From contig JAIOJX010000025.1 in assembly GCA_022376925.1 (NCBI GenBank), positions 96,375,608 to 96,439,607 of the forward strand: 64,000 nt of DNA, written 5' to 3'. Shown here in pieces: positions 1-11,788 of the stretch. The stretch is from Tragulus kanchil (Eukaryota > Chordata > Mammalia > Artiodactyla > Tragulidae). The number at the start of each line of letters is the position of its first letter. Within the stretch, counting starts at the first letter, position 1. A model generated the notes under the pieces. It was not told where the DNA came from. It made no database searches and saw nothing but the letters and a program-made list of their open reading frames with translations. The position numbers and the translations under genes are program-made.

Positions 1-490
1 TGAGTTCCTGGAAACTGGTCATAAATCTGTATGCAGTACTTCCTCTGCTACCTGGGTTTCCATTAACCCAGAGCTCTATTAACCAGTCCTGCTCACTCAG
101 TGTAATCTCAAAGTGGGGCTCTAAGTTTATGCCCTTGGTATGCTGATGATTGATATTCACTGTGGTTGCCTTGAGGCGATGTGAAAATCCAAAGTCATCA
201 AAGACAGAGGAAATTATGTCCAGCCTAGTTTCAAAGGTGAACTGTATTGCTTTCGCATGATTTGAAAGTCATTAATCTATGTGTGGTATATATCAAGGCT
301 CTCTGACCTTTTTGCTGGGAGAATTTTTTTAATTTCCGTGAGATGGATTCTTTGATTAACCAGAATTTCCCTTTTCCTTGAATATATTAGATAAGAGGGT
401 TTCATATTTACTTACAGGATCCATTGCTATAGTCATTTTAATTTTTGCTCATTTGATGTTAAACACAAGTGAAGATGAATCTTATCTTTG
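1..490. other. Unique non-coding DNA
   Basis: I see no gene, RNA or recognisable repeat in this opening stretch. It is AT-rich, with stops in all frames at short intervals. Confidence 0.5.
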
Positions 491-660
491 AAGTGTAGTG
501 GAAAGACTTCTGGATTAAAAGTCAGGAGCCCTAACTTGAAGTCCTAGTTGTGTCACTAATGAGCTGTGTGACCTTGGACAAACCACTACCTTCTCTGGGC
601 TTTGGTTTCACCATCTGTAAAATTAGAAGATTGTAGTAGGTAATCTTTAAGGTCTTTGGG
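491..660 (+). repeat. MIR SINE remnant
   Basis: The order of motifs is that of the mammalian MIR core: a gtagtggaaag start, then gagctgtgtgaccttgg, a tctctgggctttggtttc block and catctgtaaaat. It is strongly diverged, as expected of an element older than placental radiation. Confidence 0.75.
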
Positions 661-769
661 ATTCTAAATTGGCATGCATATCTATTTTCCAGATGTTTCA
701 GTTGAGTGCAACATTAATTGACTATATGATGGCATTTTTCTAGTCAAGATAATGGTAGTTTAATTTTAT

Positions 770-875
770 AACTAAGGAAACTGAGATACAGAGAAAATAA
801 ATACCTTGATAAGGAAGGGCAGAACCAGAGCCTGATTTTCAAACCTGGTGTTCTGTCCTGCACACACTCTGCTAT
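770..875 (-). repeat. MIR SINE remnant, antisense
   Basis: It begins with the antisense MIR tail (aaggaaactgagatacagag) and continues with an 'agaaccagagcctgatttt' block, the reverse of the MIR head. Ends are approximate. A 96-residue open frame across it is not a gene. Confidence 0.6.
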
Positions 876-2107
876 GGCTCTCATGAGAGCAGATTGGGGT
901 GGTAGCTGTGAAAACAAACTGGGGATGTTGAGGGTGAGAGGCTTTGCTTGTCATTGTCTCTAAAGAGGATGATGTATATTTCACTGTCTTTCCCAGTTTA
1001 AGAAATGCTCTGCATTGCTTTTTGTGGCTTCTGATTGTTGCTTTCAATCTTTCTTGGATCAAATCTTGTCTCTTGGCAGCTGCGATACTGTAATATGAGG
1101 ATCAGATCTGCCTGCCTGTCTCAATAGCTGTCAGTTTATCTCTGGATATTTTTAGGTGCCTCAGATAAAGGTAATATAAACATAATGAAAGAATGGATTT
1201 CTTTCTGACACGTTCTGTCATTCGTACAAAGGAAGACTTTTAAAGGAAGACTGCTTTAAAAATACTGCTTTTCTCAAAATGTGTTCTTTGCATGTACCTT
1301 GGTGTTATAGAGCCATAAGAACATTTTAGTGGTCAAATGGATTTAGGAAACCTTTCTTAATATAGTGAGGATTCCAGGAGCCTTTAAAACAATAATGCTT
1401 GTGGTGAATTTAGAGGAGGAAGAAAGCATCTGCTCTTCCCCAACCACAGTTAACTACTAATTGTCCTCCAACTTCTCTCCGTACTCCAACAGCAGAATGG
1501 AGTTCTGCTGGGCAGTTTTTGGAACCGACCTTGTGCAGGGGGTGTACACACTCCATGTGTGCCAAAAGGGAGGGCATCATTTATTAAACACCTCCGATGT
1601 GCTGAGTATTTTCATGAAAGTTACTTTGTCTACTTTTTTCTGTTCTCTAGGTTGGTCTTTTGATCCATATTCATACAGTGAAGAACCTGAGTCTCCAATA
1701 GGTTAAGGAAAAGTTTGTAAGAGCAGAGCCAGGGATCTAAGCTGCATCTCAGCTCAAGTCCCGGTTGTTTAGAGCACTTCACCACATATCTTAGGGTGAG
1801 GGACCTCCAGGCTACATCCCCAGGCTGAGGGAGCAGTGTTCTCACTGTGGGATCACTCTCACTGCACTCAGACCTGTGAAGAGCCAGCCAGAGGCAGCAC
1901 AAGGCTTCTCTTTAGTAAGAGCTTTCCTATCCTGGCCCTTTCCCTCCCTCTGCCATGGTTTCCCCAGTCTTCTGGGAAAATAGTTATTTCTGGGTATATT
2001 AACAGACTTTATGGAATTATTGTTTTGGGGGCATCTTGATTCAGAACACTATATCTTCCCATATATGGTTCCACGTTTGGAATGGGAAATTTCTCAGCAG
2101 AGAGAAG
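876..2107. other. Unique non-coding DNA
   Basis: No repeat family or coding signal is recognisable. Open frames of 67-90 codons (1461-1706, 1836-2039, and 1630-1902 on the minus strand) lack recognisable domains and overlap each other in opposite directions, as chance frames do. Confidence 0.5.
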
Positions 2108-4369
2108 CCTAACGGCATGGCAAGTTTGACAGGAAGTTGCTATTCATCCACATTATGGATTCATTTCCATGGCATCTGATTGATATGGAATGTTTTGTTT
2201 ATGCTGTCCATTTTGTGCCAGAGTCAGTGAGATCATCTGGGAAGGACCAAGGACATTGGAGTTGGGCAGTCCTCAGGGTGAATTTCAGCTTCAGCACCTA
2301 TTTGCTGCAGACCTTGTACATGTTACTTTATGTTCATAACTGTCACCTTACCTTGCAGGGCGCTTGGAATTTGCATACTTGAACCCTCCTTTATATCTCA
2401 GAGTAGCTGTTGTTTGCTCTCCTTGGTTAAATGGAGATCAAAAGACTATTTCTCATGATTGCTTAAGGTAGGGAGAGTCAGCTGGTGGTCTGTAATCTCT
2501 GGACCACTTCTCTCCACAAGAGTGGAGAGCAGATTTAGAAGGGCAAGTTCAAAATCTTCTGAACCATCTATGTAATTGATGGGGATTACATATTGGAATT
2601 TTTGTCATGACACATTTGCCAAATCAATGGGCTACATCCATTTTGGAAGCCTATCAAGCAATGGCTAGTGGTATATTTATGTAAGAGAATGACTATAAAT
2701 CTGACATGAAAAATCTCAGCAACTAATATCAAATCATTTATTTCATTTGGGTCTTACTGCTTTGTAAACAGGTTTTAAAAAAACAACACTGTAATACTCT
2801 AAGATACTCTTTTACACACTAGACACACTTCTAGGTGTACTCTCCATACTATTAGACTGTATAGTGATGTGATTCCCAAGTAGATTTTAATCTTCCCATT
2901 GAGTGTGTCATGGTACAAATCACTATTTGTTTTTGATATTTTTTAGGGATGTGCAATGTGCATAACATAATGACAAAGAAATACTGAAAAGATTATGTTT
3001 GCCCATTTTAAAGGGGTGGGAAAAATACAGCAGTTTGTTCTTCAGCATGAATCTGATAGCAATTTGGATTGTGTTTAACTTACAGGTTTGTAACAAAAAA
3101 GACAGGTTTTATGAAGCATGCATAAAAATGTACTATGTTTTCACCTTTTGTTTATATATAAATGTTTATGAGTATATGGGCCTATCTGTAAGTGAATAAG
3201 TTTGTGTATGTATATATCAGATTTATGGAATTGGGTTTTATTTTTTTTGGAATTCACCTAACGGCATGGCAAGTTTGACAGGAAGTTGCTATTCATCCAC
3301 ATTATGGATTCATTTCCATGGCATCTGATTGATATGGAATGTTTTGTTTATGCTGTCCATTTTGTGCCAGAGTCAGTGAGATCATCTGGGAAGGACCAAG
3401 GACATTGGAGTTGGGCAGTCCTCAGGGTGAATTTCAGCTTCAGCACCTATTTGCTGCAGACCTTGTACATGTTACTTTATGTTCATAACTGTCACCTTAC
3501 CTTGCAGGGCGCTTGGAATTTGCATACTTGAACCCTCCTTTATATCTCAGAGTAGCTGTTGTTTGCTCTCCTTGGTTAAATGGAGATCAAAAGACTATTT
3601 CTCATGATTGCTTAAGGTAGGGAGAGTCAGCTGGTGGTCTGTAATCTCTGGACCACTTCTCTCCACAAGAGTGGAGAGCAGATTTAGAAGGGCAAGTTCA
3701 AAATCTTCTGAACCATCTATGTAATTGATGGGGATTACATATTGGAATTTTTGTCATGACACATTTGCCAAATCAATGGGCTACATCCATTTTGGAAGCC
3801 TATCAAGCAATGGCTAGTGGTATATTTATGTAAGAGAATGACTATAAATCTGACATGAAAAATCTCAGCAACTAATATCAAATCATTTATTTCATTTGGG
3901 TCTTACTGCTTTGTAAACAGGTTTTAAAAAAACAACACTGTAATACTCTAAGATACTCTTTTACACACTAGACACACTTCTAGGTGTACTCTCCATACTA
4001 TTAGACTGTATAGTGATGTGATTCCCAAGTAGATTTTAATCTTCCCATTGAGTGTGTCATGGTACAAATCACTATTTGTTTTTGATATTTTTTAGGGATG
4101 TGCAATGTGCATAACATAATGACAAAGAAATACTGAAAAGATTATGTTTGCCCATTTTAAAGGGGTGGGAAAAATACAGCAGTTTGTTCTTCAGCATGAA
4201 TCTGATAGCAATTTGGATTGTGTTTAACTTACAGGTTTGTAACAAAAAAGACAGGTTTTATGAAGCATGCATAAAAATGTACTATGTTTTCACCTTTTGT
4301 TTATATATAAATGTTTATGAGTATATGGGCCTATCTGTAAGTGAATAAGTTTGTGTATGTATATATATC
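2108..4369. repeat. Tandem duplication A (2108-3219 / 3257-4369)
   Basis: Two near-identical copies of about 1.11 kb lie in direct orientation at an offset of 1149 bp, separated by a 37-bp spacer (3220-3256) that belongs to neither copy. The duplicated DNA is otherwise unique and AT-rich; I recognise no repeat family or gene in it. The copies diverge at their right ends, where the second has one extra 'at' in a short TA run. Probably an unmerged contig overlap. Confidence 0.95.
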
Positions 4370-4734
4370 ACACACATACAACCTCCATGTCCTTGGGTCC
4401 TGGGCTTTTGAAGAAGTGCTAAAACATATAAATAGAATAAATCTTGCTGTGAAAATACCAAAAAAAAAAAAAAAAAGAAGGGCAAATTCTTAACCAGCTG
4501 ATATAGAGCAGGACACACTCCTGACACCATTCTTCCATGGACTGAGCATAACTGAAGTATGGTGTAGGTTTAAGCTCTTTTCCTACTAAACGATGCATAT
4601 GAATAAACATTAGTAAATTTCAGGAACCAGGAATTATGGTTTTACCTAGCTTACCTGTTTCTTGTACCTTAGGTAGTAGAGGAGGGGCATATCGGGGGTA
4701 TTAAGAAAAGATATCACAGTTTAGGATATCCCAT
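4370..4734. other. Unique non-coding DNA with a poly-A tract
   Basis: An A run near 4460-4476 interrupts otherwise ordinary sequence. No element ends or coding signals were recognised. Confidence 0.4.
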
Positions 4735-5691
4735 GCGGACCATATCTTACCTTTTTTATTTTATATAATTATTTTTATTTTATTTTTACAGTTTTGTTTA
4801 CAGTTATACATAAATCCAAATCAGTCATAGGTATACCCCTGAACTGCCCCACCTGAACCCCTCCAAGTTGTTGCATAGCCCCCATGTAAGTTCCCTTAGT
4901 CTTACAGGATATTCACAATGGTTGTCGCTTTTACATATGGTAGTGTAGATTTCCATGTTACTTTTCTATTTGTTTGTTTAATTTTGGCCTCTTTCATTGG
5001 TTATTTATTTACTTATTTTCAGCCATCCTTATTCTTTGGTCTGTGTGGGCCTCCCATTGCATTGGCCTCTCATTGCAGAGCACTGGCTCTGGGCGCATGC
5101 ACTCCAGAATGCTGGCTCATAATTGGATACATCGGTCTGGCCGCTCTGCAGCACATGGGATCTTCCTGGGCCAGGGATTGAACTGGTGTCCCTTGCACTG
5201 CAAGGCGAACTCTTTACCCACTAGACCACCAGGGAAGCCCCTCCATGTTACTTTTCCCATACTTCTCAGCCATTCCTCCCTCCCTTCAATGACCATAAGT
5301 GTATTATCTATGTCTGTTTCTCTATTGCTGCTCTGCATATGCATTTATCAGTACCATCTTTCTAGATTCCATATATATGTGTTAGTATACTGTGTTTGTT
5401 CTTCTCTTTTTGACTTACTTCACTTTGTATAATAGGTTCTAGATTCATCCACCTCATTAGGATTGATTCCTACTGTATATATGTACCATAGCTACTTTAT
5501 CCATCCATTCATTGATGGACATCCAGGCTGTTTCATTATTCTAGCAATTGTAAAAAGTGCTGCAATGAACATTGGGGTACATGTCTCTTTTAATTTTGAT
5601 TTCCTCAGGGTATATGCCTAATAATGAGATTGTTGGGTCATATGGTGCTTCTATCCCTAGTTTTTTTTTTTTTTTAAGAAATCTCCATACC
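4735..5691 (-). mobile_element. L1 3' end, antisense, split by a SINE
   Basis: From 5260 to 5640 the sequence is the antisense of the ruminant L1 ORF2 tail and 3' region: a 'gacttacttcactttgtat' block, 'tccatccattcattgatgg', 'gtgctgcaatgaacattgg' and 'tatgcctaataatgagattg'. The part before 4951 is compatible with the L1 3' untranslated region. The element is 5'-truncated and carries no intact frame. A SINE sits inside it at 4966-5241. Confidence 0.8.
4966..5241 (-). mobile_element. Unnamed CHR-derived SINE, copy 1
   Basis: Read on the minus strand it has a tRNA-like head ending in gggcttccctggtgg, a B-box-like segment, a body and a tail ending ...gaggccaaaattaaac. It is bounded by an exact 15-bp TSD, tccatgttacttttc, at 4951-4965 and 5242-5256. 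The target is the L1 3' end, so the SINE is younger than that L1 copy. Confidence 0.85.
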
Positions 5692-6198
5692 TATCTTATC
5701 TTTTTAACCTTTCATCTTCCCTCTGTCCCCTTCTATATCCTCAATATAGTCTTTCCCTCACCTCTGATGTCTCTAACACTGTCCTTAGGTCCAGGATTCT
5801 TCTATCTTTCTGTAAAACAGATTCTCAGCTACATTGATCATCTTGCATTTCACAAATGCTGCCTGAGTATATTTCAGCTGATTATTAAAGGGATTTTCCT
5901 TTGTTTAGTTATCTGTTAACCCCAAAGTGGTGATAGGATAACTCTAGTCCTGGTGGGAGGCAGTGAGAATGGAGTGTTTCAGCTGATGCTTCCTGTTTTT
6001 CAACAAAAGTGGCTATATCTACAATTGCCCAAATTACCTGAAGAAAAACTTTTAAAACTTCTCTAGAGAGAGACATTCTGAGAATCCAGTAGTCACAAAA
6101 AAAGACCACAGTGAGATTTGCAAACAGAGCATGTGCTGAAAAAAATCTAAATGACAATATAAATTAAAAAAAAAACTAAATGAGATTCAAATGCAGTA
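5692..6198. other. Unassigned non-coding DNA
   Basis: A poly-T run at about 5661-5676 closes the L1-derived part. Beyond it I see no repeat family, and the open frames (5909-6157 minus) show no domain. Confidence 0.4.
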
Positions 6199-6799
6199 CA
6201 GACATCTTTTGTCATGGAATAACACCGTCACCACCACCAATACCCACTCTCAACCAAAATAACAATAAAAGTCTCATAATTTCCTAGGTAAAAATTCTTT
6301 AGAAGAATTGAAGGAGATTATTACTATCGAGACAAAATTTATAAATTCAAAAATTATTTCAAAGCACAAAATGAAAACATCAAAAACAAAACAAGAAAGG
6401 AAGGAGAGACTTAAGAATAAACCTATGAGACTTGGATAGACATTTCCAAGGAAATGGAAATGGACATTTCCAAGGAAAGCAGTGTAACTAATCTATGCCT
6501 GAAAGGGATCAGCGGGTTTTAGGGTGAGTTGGTGACAAAAATAACTGGTACTTTAAAGCAAATGAAGTTAAGGAGAGGAGCAAGGGTGTAGAGTCCATAT
6601 GTTTTGATTTTGCTCTAAAAATTAGTTTGGAGAGGGTAAAAACAGATTGAGACTATGTGACGTAAGTGCTAAACTAAGGGTCTTAGAAGAAATATGCTGA
6701 TGTACTGTAGGGAAAAAGCAAATAATAATATAGAACTAAAAGCCATAATCTTATTTCAGTGAAGCTAGGTTCCTGGGATAGAGGAGGGGGAGTAAATAG

Positions 6800-7013
6800 C
6801 CCTCCAACCATCTCATTCTATATTGCCCCCTTCTTCTTCTTCCCTCAATCTTTCCCAGTATCAGGGTCTTTTCCAGTGAGTTGGCTCTATGGCATCACCG
6901 AATCAATGGACATGAATTTGAGGAAGCTCTGGGCGATGGTTAAGGACAGGGAAGTCTGCCATGTTGTAGTCCATGGGGCTGAAAAGAGCTAGACATGACT
7001 GAGCAACTGTACA
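6800..7013. mobile_element. BovB 3' fragment with internal inversion (first copy)
   Basis: 6800-6889 is antisense BovB 3' sequence (tccaaccatctcattct, then tttcccagtatcagggtctt). 6890-7013 is sense BovB 3' end (atggcatcaccgaatcaatgg, gtccatggggctgaaaag, gacatgactgagcaactg). In BovB the antisense part ends exactly where the sense part begins. This is the pattern of a 5' inversion made during target-primed reverse transcription. No TSD was identified. Confidence 0.75.
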
Positions 7014-7322
7014 ACAGCAGTTTGTTCTAACATGCTTCTAATGATATCAGAATCACTTAAGTCAATGACAGACAGTGTTCATACTCTGTAATTTTTTTTT
7101 TTTATCACAACCTGTGTCACTGTCAGTATCACTGCTGCTGAAGTGGGGGATACCAGCTTTGGCCAACATTAGCATAGTGCTCTGTTTTAGATTTCCTTAA
7201 GGTGGGGCCATGCTGGTGAGGATGACCAGGAACACTTTGCCTTGTCTGATCATTCCCTTATCTAGTCCTTTTGGAGCATATACAGATTCTGTGCATTTCC
7301 CCACCTCTAGGCTAGGAAATAC
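7014..7322. other. Unassigned DNA, possible retrocopy remnant
   Basis: A T run at about 7090-7103 is followed by sequence whose minus-strand translation contains a serine/aspartate-rich string (HFSSSDTDSDTGCD) ending at the T run. A degraded processed pseudogene would look like this, but I cannot name a parent. It is repeated at 8156-8464. Confidence 0.25.
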
Positions 7323-7941
7323 AAAAAAGTTATGCCACCACAGACATCTTTTGTCATGGAATAACACCGTCACCACCACCAATACCCACTCTCAACCAAA
7401 ATAACAATAAAAGTCTCATAATTTCCTAGGTAAAAATTCTTTAGAAGAATTGAAGGAGATTATTACTATCGAGACAAAATTTATAAATTCAAAAATTATT
7501 TCAAAGCACAAAATGAAAACATCAAAAACAAAACAAGAAAGGAAGGAGAGACTTAAGAATAAACCTATGAGACTTGGATAGACATTTCCAAGGAAATGGA
7601 AATGGACATTTCCAAGGAAAGCAGTGTAACTAATCTATGCCTGAAAGGGATCAGCGGGTTTTAGGGTGAGTTGGTGACAAAAATAACTGGTACTTTAAAG
7701 CAAATGAAGTTAAGGAGAGGAGCAAGGGTGTAGAGTCCATATGTTTTTATTTTTCTCTAAAAATTAGTTTGGAGAGGGTAAAAACAGATTGAGACTATGT
7801 GACGTAAGTGCTAAACTAAGGGTCTTAGAAGAAATATGCTGATGTACTGTAGGGAAAAAGCAAATAATAATATAGAACTAAAAGCCATAATCTTATTTCA
7901 GTGAAGCTAGGTTCCTGGGATAGAGGAGGGGGAGTAAATAG

Positions 7942-8155
7942 CCCTCCAACCATCTCATTCTATATTGCCCCCTTCTTCTTCTTCCCTCAATCTTTCCCAG
8001 TATCAGGGTCTTTTCCAGTGAGTTGGCTCTATGGCATCACCGAATCAATGGACATGAATTTGAGGAAGCTCTGGGCGATGGTTAAGGACAGGGAAGTCTG
8101 CCATGTTGTAGTCCATGGGGCTGAAAAGAGCTAGACATGACTGAGCAACTGTACA
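7942..8155. mobile_element. BovB 3' fragment with internal inversion (second copy)
   Basis: This is the duplicate of the element at 6800-7013 inside tandem duplication B. Junctions and internal structure are the same, so it is not an independent insertion. Confidence 0.75.
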
Positions 8156-8464
8156 ACAGCAGTTTGTTCTAACATGCTTCTAATGATATCAGAATCACTT
8201 AAGTCAATGACAGACAGTGTTCATACTCTGTAATTTTTTTTTTTTATCACAACCTGTGTCACTGTCAGTATCACTGCTGCTGAAGTGGGGGATACCAGCT
8301 TTGGCCAACATTAGCATAGTGCTCTGTTTTAGATTTCCTTAAGGTGGGGCCATGCTGGTGAGGATGACCAGGAACACTTTGCCTTGTCTGATCATTCCCT
8401 TATCTAGTCCTTTTGGAGCATATACAGATTCTGTGCATTTCCCCACCTCTAGGCTAGGAAATAC

Positions 8465-8647
8465 TATAATTAATGCACAAGTTATGCCACCACTAGAAGT
8501 AGCACTCATAGGCCCAATTCTACCTTTAAGTTCTTCATCAAGTTGACTTTCTACCTGATCTAGACGTGCAACCATGTACTAGCGGTCCTTTCATCATCTG
8601 CTACTGGGAGGACTTCATCTCTGCAGTCTTCAAAATTCAATTCAAAA
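8465..8647 (-). other. Unassigned DNA, short open minus-strand frame
   Basis: A minus-strand frame of 78 codons (8339-8575) begins MVARLDQVESQLDEELKG and runs into the duplicated segment. No family was recognised. It may belong with the possible retrocopy to its left. Confidence 0.25.
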
Positions 8648-8866
8648 TGAACAGTTGTTTAGTCACCAAACCATGCCTGACTCTTTTTTGCAACCTCATA
8701 GACTGTAGCGCACCAGGCTCCTTTGTCTATGGGATTTCCTAGACAAGAATACCAGAGTGGGTTGCCATTTCCTTCTCCAGGGGATCTTCCCAATCCAGGG
8801 ATTGAACCTATGTCTCTTGCGTTGACAAGTGGATTCTTTACCACTGAACCACCAGGGAAGCTCGAG
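8648..8866 (-). mobile_element. Bov-tA-type SINE, antisense
   Basis: Diagnostic blocks on the minus strand are the head (ccctggtggttcagtgg), the 'ggagaaggaaatggcaaccc' block and the tail (gactgtagcgcacc region ending in the agtcaggcatgg block). Substitutions such as gtttagtcaccaaacc show moderate age. Confidence 0.85.
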
Positions 8867-9400
8867 CAACACTAGCCACATCTTTATAGGATCTCTACCT
8901 TCACATTTCATATCTACCTAAGGCCAGCCCCATTACTGCTCTAGGATTTCTCTCTTCAAAGATAATTAATATGGAGATATCCATTGTGGTAGGGGGAAAC
9001 CCCTTCCATCTTTTAGGAGAGTAACCTGACCACATCAGTCCACAAGACAGTAAGAACATGATTACATTTTCTAAAACCAGGCTTTCCATGTCAGAGATCT
9101 CCCCTGTATCCCCATGTGTGATACACAGACAGCTGCATCCAGGTTGGGCTATGCCAGGCACAGTCCAGCCCTTCCTCCAAGTCTGAGGTAATGAGGTAAG
9201 AGGCATGAGGTAAGAGAAGGTCAGCCTTGCATGGCCACCTGCTGTAGCCATAGCTCTGCTTCTTATATATGGATAAGGATATGCATAGTTTTCTAAGAAC
9301 TACTAGCATAATGTTGAGAGATAGGACTGTCTGTACCTGTACTTAGAGTTTAAAATATTTTTCTATTATTATACAGGGGATCAGGAACTCAGTGACTGTT
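8867..9400. other. Unique non-coding DNA
   Basis: A minus-strand frame at 8901-9251 (116 codons) and an overlapping one at 9091-9309 have no recognisable domain. I treat both as chance frames. No repeat family was recognised. Confidence 0.4.
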
Positions 9401-9404
9401 TTGT

Positions 9405-9700
9405 ATGATGATGGTTAATTTTATGTATTAACATGACTGGGCTGTGGGGACCAGATATTTGGCCAAAATTGTTTTGGGAGTTTCTGTGAGGTTATTTTAG
9501 AATGATACTTACGTATAAATCTGGAATTTACATAAAGCAGATTGCCCTTGATAAAGTGCATAGGTTTCATCCAATTGCATAAGGACAAAAGACTAGATTA
9601 CAACCTTACTGTATCTTCTTGGGGTATCATGACTTGAAATATTCTTCCCTTATATCTGATATCATGGAATTGCTTAGTTAAATTGCAAAGTTTACCTAAA
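9405..9700 (+). repeat. Ancient interspersed repeat, family not named
   Basis: The start, gatggttaattttatgtatt followed by aacatgactgggctg, matches a common diverged mammalian repeat whose exact library name I cannot assign from memory. It crosses the left breakpoint of duplication C. Confidence 0.45.
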
Positions 9701-10104
9701 AGTGTGTGTGGGTAATAGTGAATCTCAAAAGAGATGGGTAACATCTGTCAATAAGGTGTATTTGCTTTTGTAGAAGGTCACTGAATCTAAAGGTAAATCT
9801 AATAAAATTAATAGTTGCTTAAAGCCTATTAAATGCTCACTATGGTAACAAATATCTAGAGGATCTGTTGCTAGAGAGACAAGAGGTATAAGTTGGGAAA
9901 AACTTGGATAATACAAAATAATACAGTTAATAATGTACTAAGGTATTAAACTGTGTCTCTCCTACACTCATCTCTCTGTCTGTCTCTCTCTCATGGTGCT
10001 AAGTTCCCATGAAATGAATAGTAGGTAGGTGGGAGAAGTTTAGATACCAGTCTTAGGTCTCTAGTGATGCTGTTGATCATGCCTAGTGCAGATGCAGCCT
10101 GGAT

Positions 10105-10230
10105 CTGAATCAGGTTGAATAACCATTCAAGTCAGGAGAGAGAGGTCTGAATCCTGAACTGACACTTACAAGGCAGGAGATCTTCAGCAATTCACTTAAT
10201 TTTCTTTGGTTAATCTCCTTTTCTATTAAG
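10105..10230 (+). repeat. Possible MIR remnant (duplicated at 11228-11353)
   Basis: A 'gaggtctgaatcctgaactg' block followed by 'cagcaattcacttaatttt' resembles a diverged MIR core. The match is weak. Confidence 0.4.
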
Positions 10231-10305
10231 CATGGTTAATCATTGCAAAACAAATTATATTTGTAAAATCACATTGGAAACTAAAAAGTGCCATATAAAT
10301 GAGTT

Positions 10306-10588
10306 GTTTTTTTTTTTTTTTTTAATTTTGGCGTCTTTTATTGGTCCTTTATTTATTTTCACCCATCTTTATTCTTTGGCCCATGTGGGTCTCCCATTGC
10401 AGTTGCCTCTCTCGTTGCACAGCACCGGCTTTGGGCACATGTGCTCCATCCAGATTGCTGGCTCGCAATTGGAGACACTGGCCCAGCCATTCCTTGGCAT
10501 GTGGGATCTTCCCAGGCCAAGGATCGAACCAGTGCCCCCTGCACTGTAAGGCAGCCTCCCCACCCACTGGACCACCTGGGAAGCTCCC
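10306..10588 (-). mobile_element. Unnamed CHR-derived SINE, copy 2 (first duplicate)
   Basis: The minus strand starts with a gggagcttcccaggtgg head and ends in ...gccaaaattaaaaaa with a 17-nt A tail (T run on the plus strand). Imperfect TSDs lie at 10296-10305 (taaatgagtt) and 10589-10600 (taaatatgagtt). Long frames here on both strands are shadows of the SINE. Confidence 0.85.
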
Positions 10589-11428
10589 TAAATATGAGTT
10601 TTTACTAATTCTTTCTTTACCTATAAAGTTTGGATAAGAATGATTTCTATGGTTAAGAGTTTTCATGCCCTTGATAAAGTGCATAGGTTTCATCCAATTG
10701 CATAAGGACAAAAGACTAGATTACAACCTTACTGTATCTTCTTGGGGTATCATGACTTGAAATATTCTTCCCTTATATCTGATATCATGGAATTGCTTAG
10801 TTAAATTGCAAAGTTTACCTAAAAGTGTGTGTGGGTAATAGTGAATCTCAAAAGAGATGGGTAACATCTGTCAATAAGGTGTATTTGCTTTTGTAGAAGG
10901 TCACTGAATCTAAAGGTAAATCTAATAAAATTAATAGTTGCTTAAAGCCTATTAAATGCTCACTATGGTAACAAATATCTAGAGGATCTGTTGCTAGAGA
11001 GACAAGAGGTATAAGTTGGGAAAAACTTGGATAATACAAAATAATACAGTTAATAATGTACTAAGGTATTAAACTGTGTCTCTCCTACACTCATCTCTCT
11101 GTCTGTCTCTCTCTCATGGTGCTAAGTTCCCATGAAATGAATAGTAGGTAGGTGGGAGAAGTTTAGATACCAGTCTTAGGTCTCTAGTGATGCTGTTGAT
11201 CATGCCTAGTGCAGATGCAGCCTGGATCTGAATCAGGTTGAATAACCATTCAAGTCAGGAGAGAGAGGTCTGAATCCTGAACTGACACTTACAAGGCAGG
11301 AGATCTTCAGCAATTCACTTAATTTTCTTTGGTTAATCTCCTTTTCTATTAAGCATGGTTAATCATTGCAAAACAAATTATATTTGTAAAATCACATTGG
11401 AAACTAAAAAGTGCCATATAAATGAGTT

Positions 11429-11711
11429 GTTTTTTTTTTTTTTTTTAATTTTGGCGTCTTTTATTGGTCCTTTATTTATTTTCACCCATCTTTATTCTTT
11501 GGCCCATGTGGGTCTCCCATTGCAGTTGCCTCTCTCGTTGCACAGCACCGGCTTTGGGCACATGTGCTCCATCCAGATTGCTGGCTCGCAATTGGAGACA
11601 CTGGCCCAGCCATTCCTTGGCATGTGGGATCTTCCCAGGCCAAGGATCGAACCAGTGCCCCCTGCACTGTAAGGCAGCCTCCCCACCCACTGGACCACCT
11701 GGGAAGCTCCC
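11429..11711 (-). mobile_element. Unnamed CHR-derived SINE, copy 2 (second duplicate)
   Basis: This is the identical counterpart of 10306-10588 at +1123 bp, created by tandem duplication C. It should be counted once. Confidence 0.85.
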
Positions 11712-11788
11712 TAAATATGAGTTTTTACTAATTCTTTCTTTACCTATAAAGTTTGGATAAGAATGATTTCTATGGTTAAGAGTTTTCA

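Larger units (their letters stand above)
6199..8464. repeat. Tandem duplication B (6199-7322 / 7341-8464)
   Basis: Direct copies at an offset of 1142 bp are joined through an 18-bp spacer (7323-7340). The spacer ends in gttatgccacca, which is found again at 8481-8492 beyond the second copy. The join therefore looks like a shortened version of the true downstream sequence. The copies differ slightly near 6600/7745 (ttttgattttgctct versus tttttatttttctct). Confidence 0.95.
9543..11788. repeat. Tandem duplication C (9543-10665 / 10666-11788)
   Basis: Copies of 1123 bp abut with no spacer and share only 'tg' at the join. A 17-T run inside the SINE (starting at 10307 and 11430) has the same length in both copies, which argues against independent evolution of the two. 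Confidence 0.97.
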
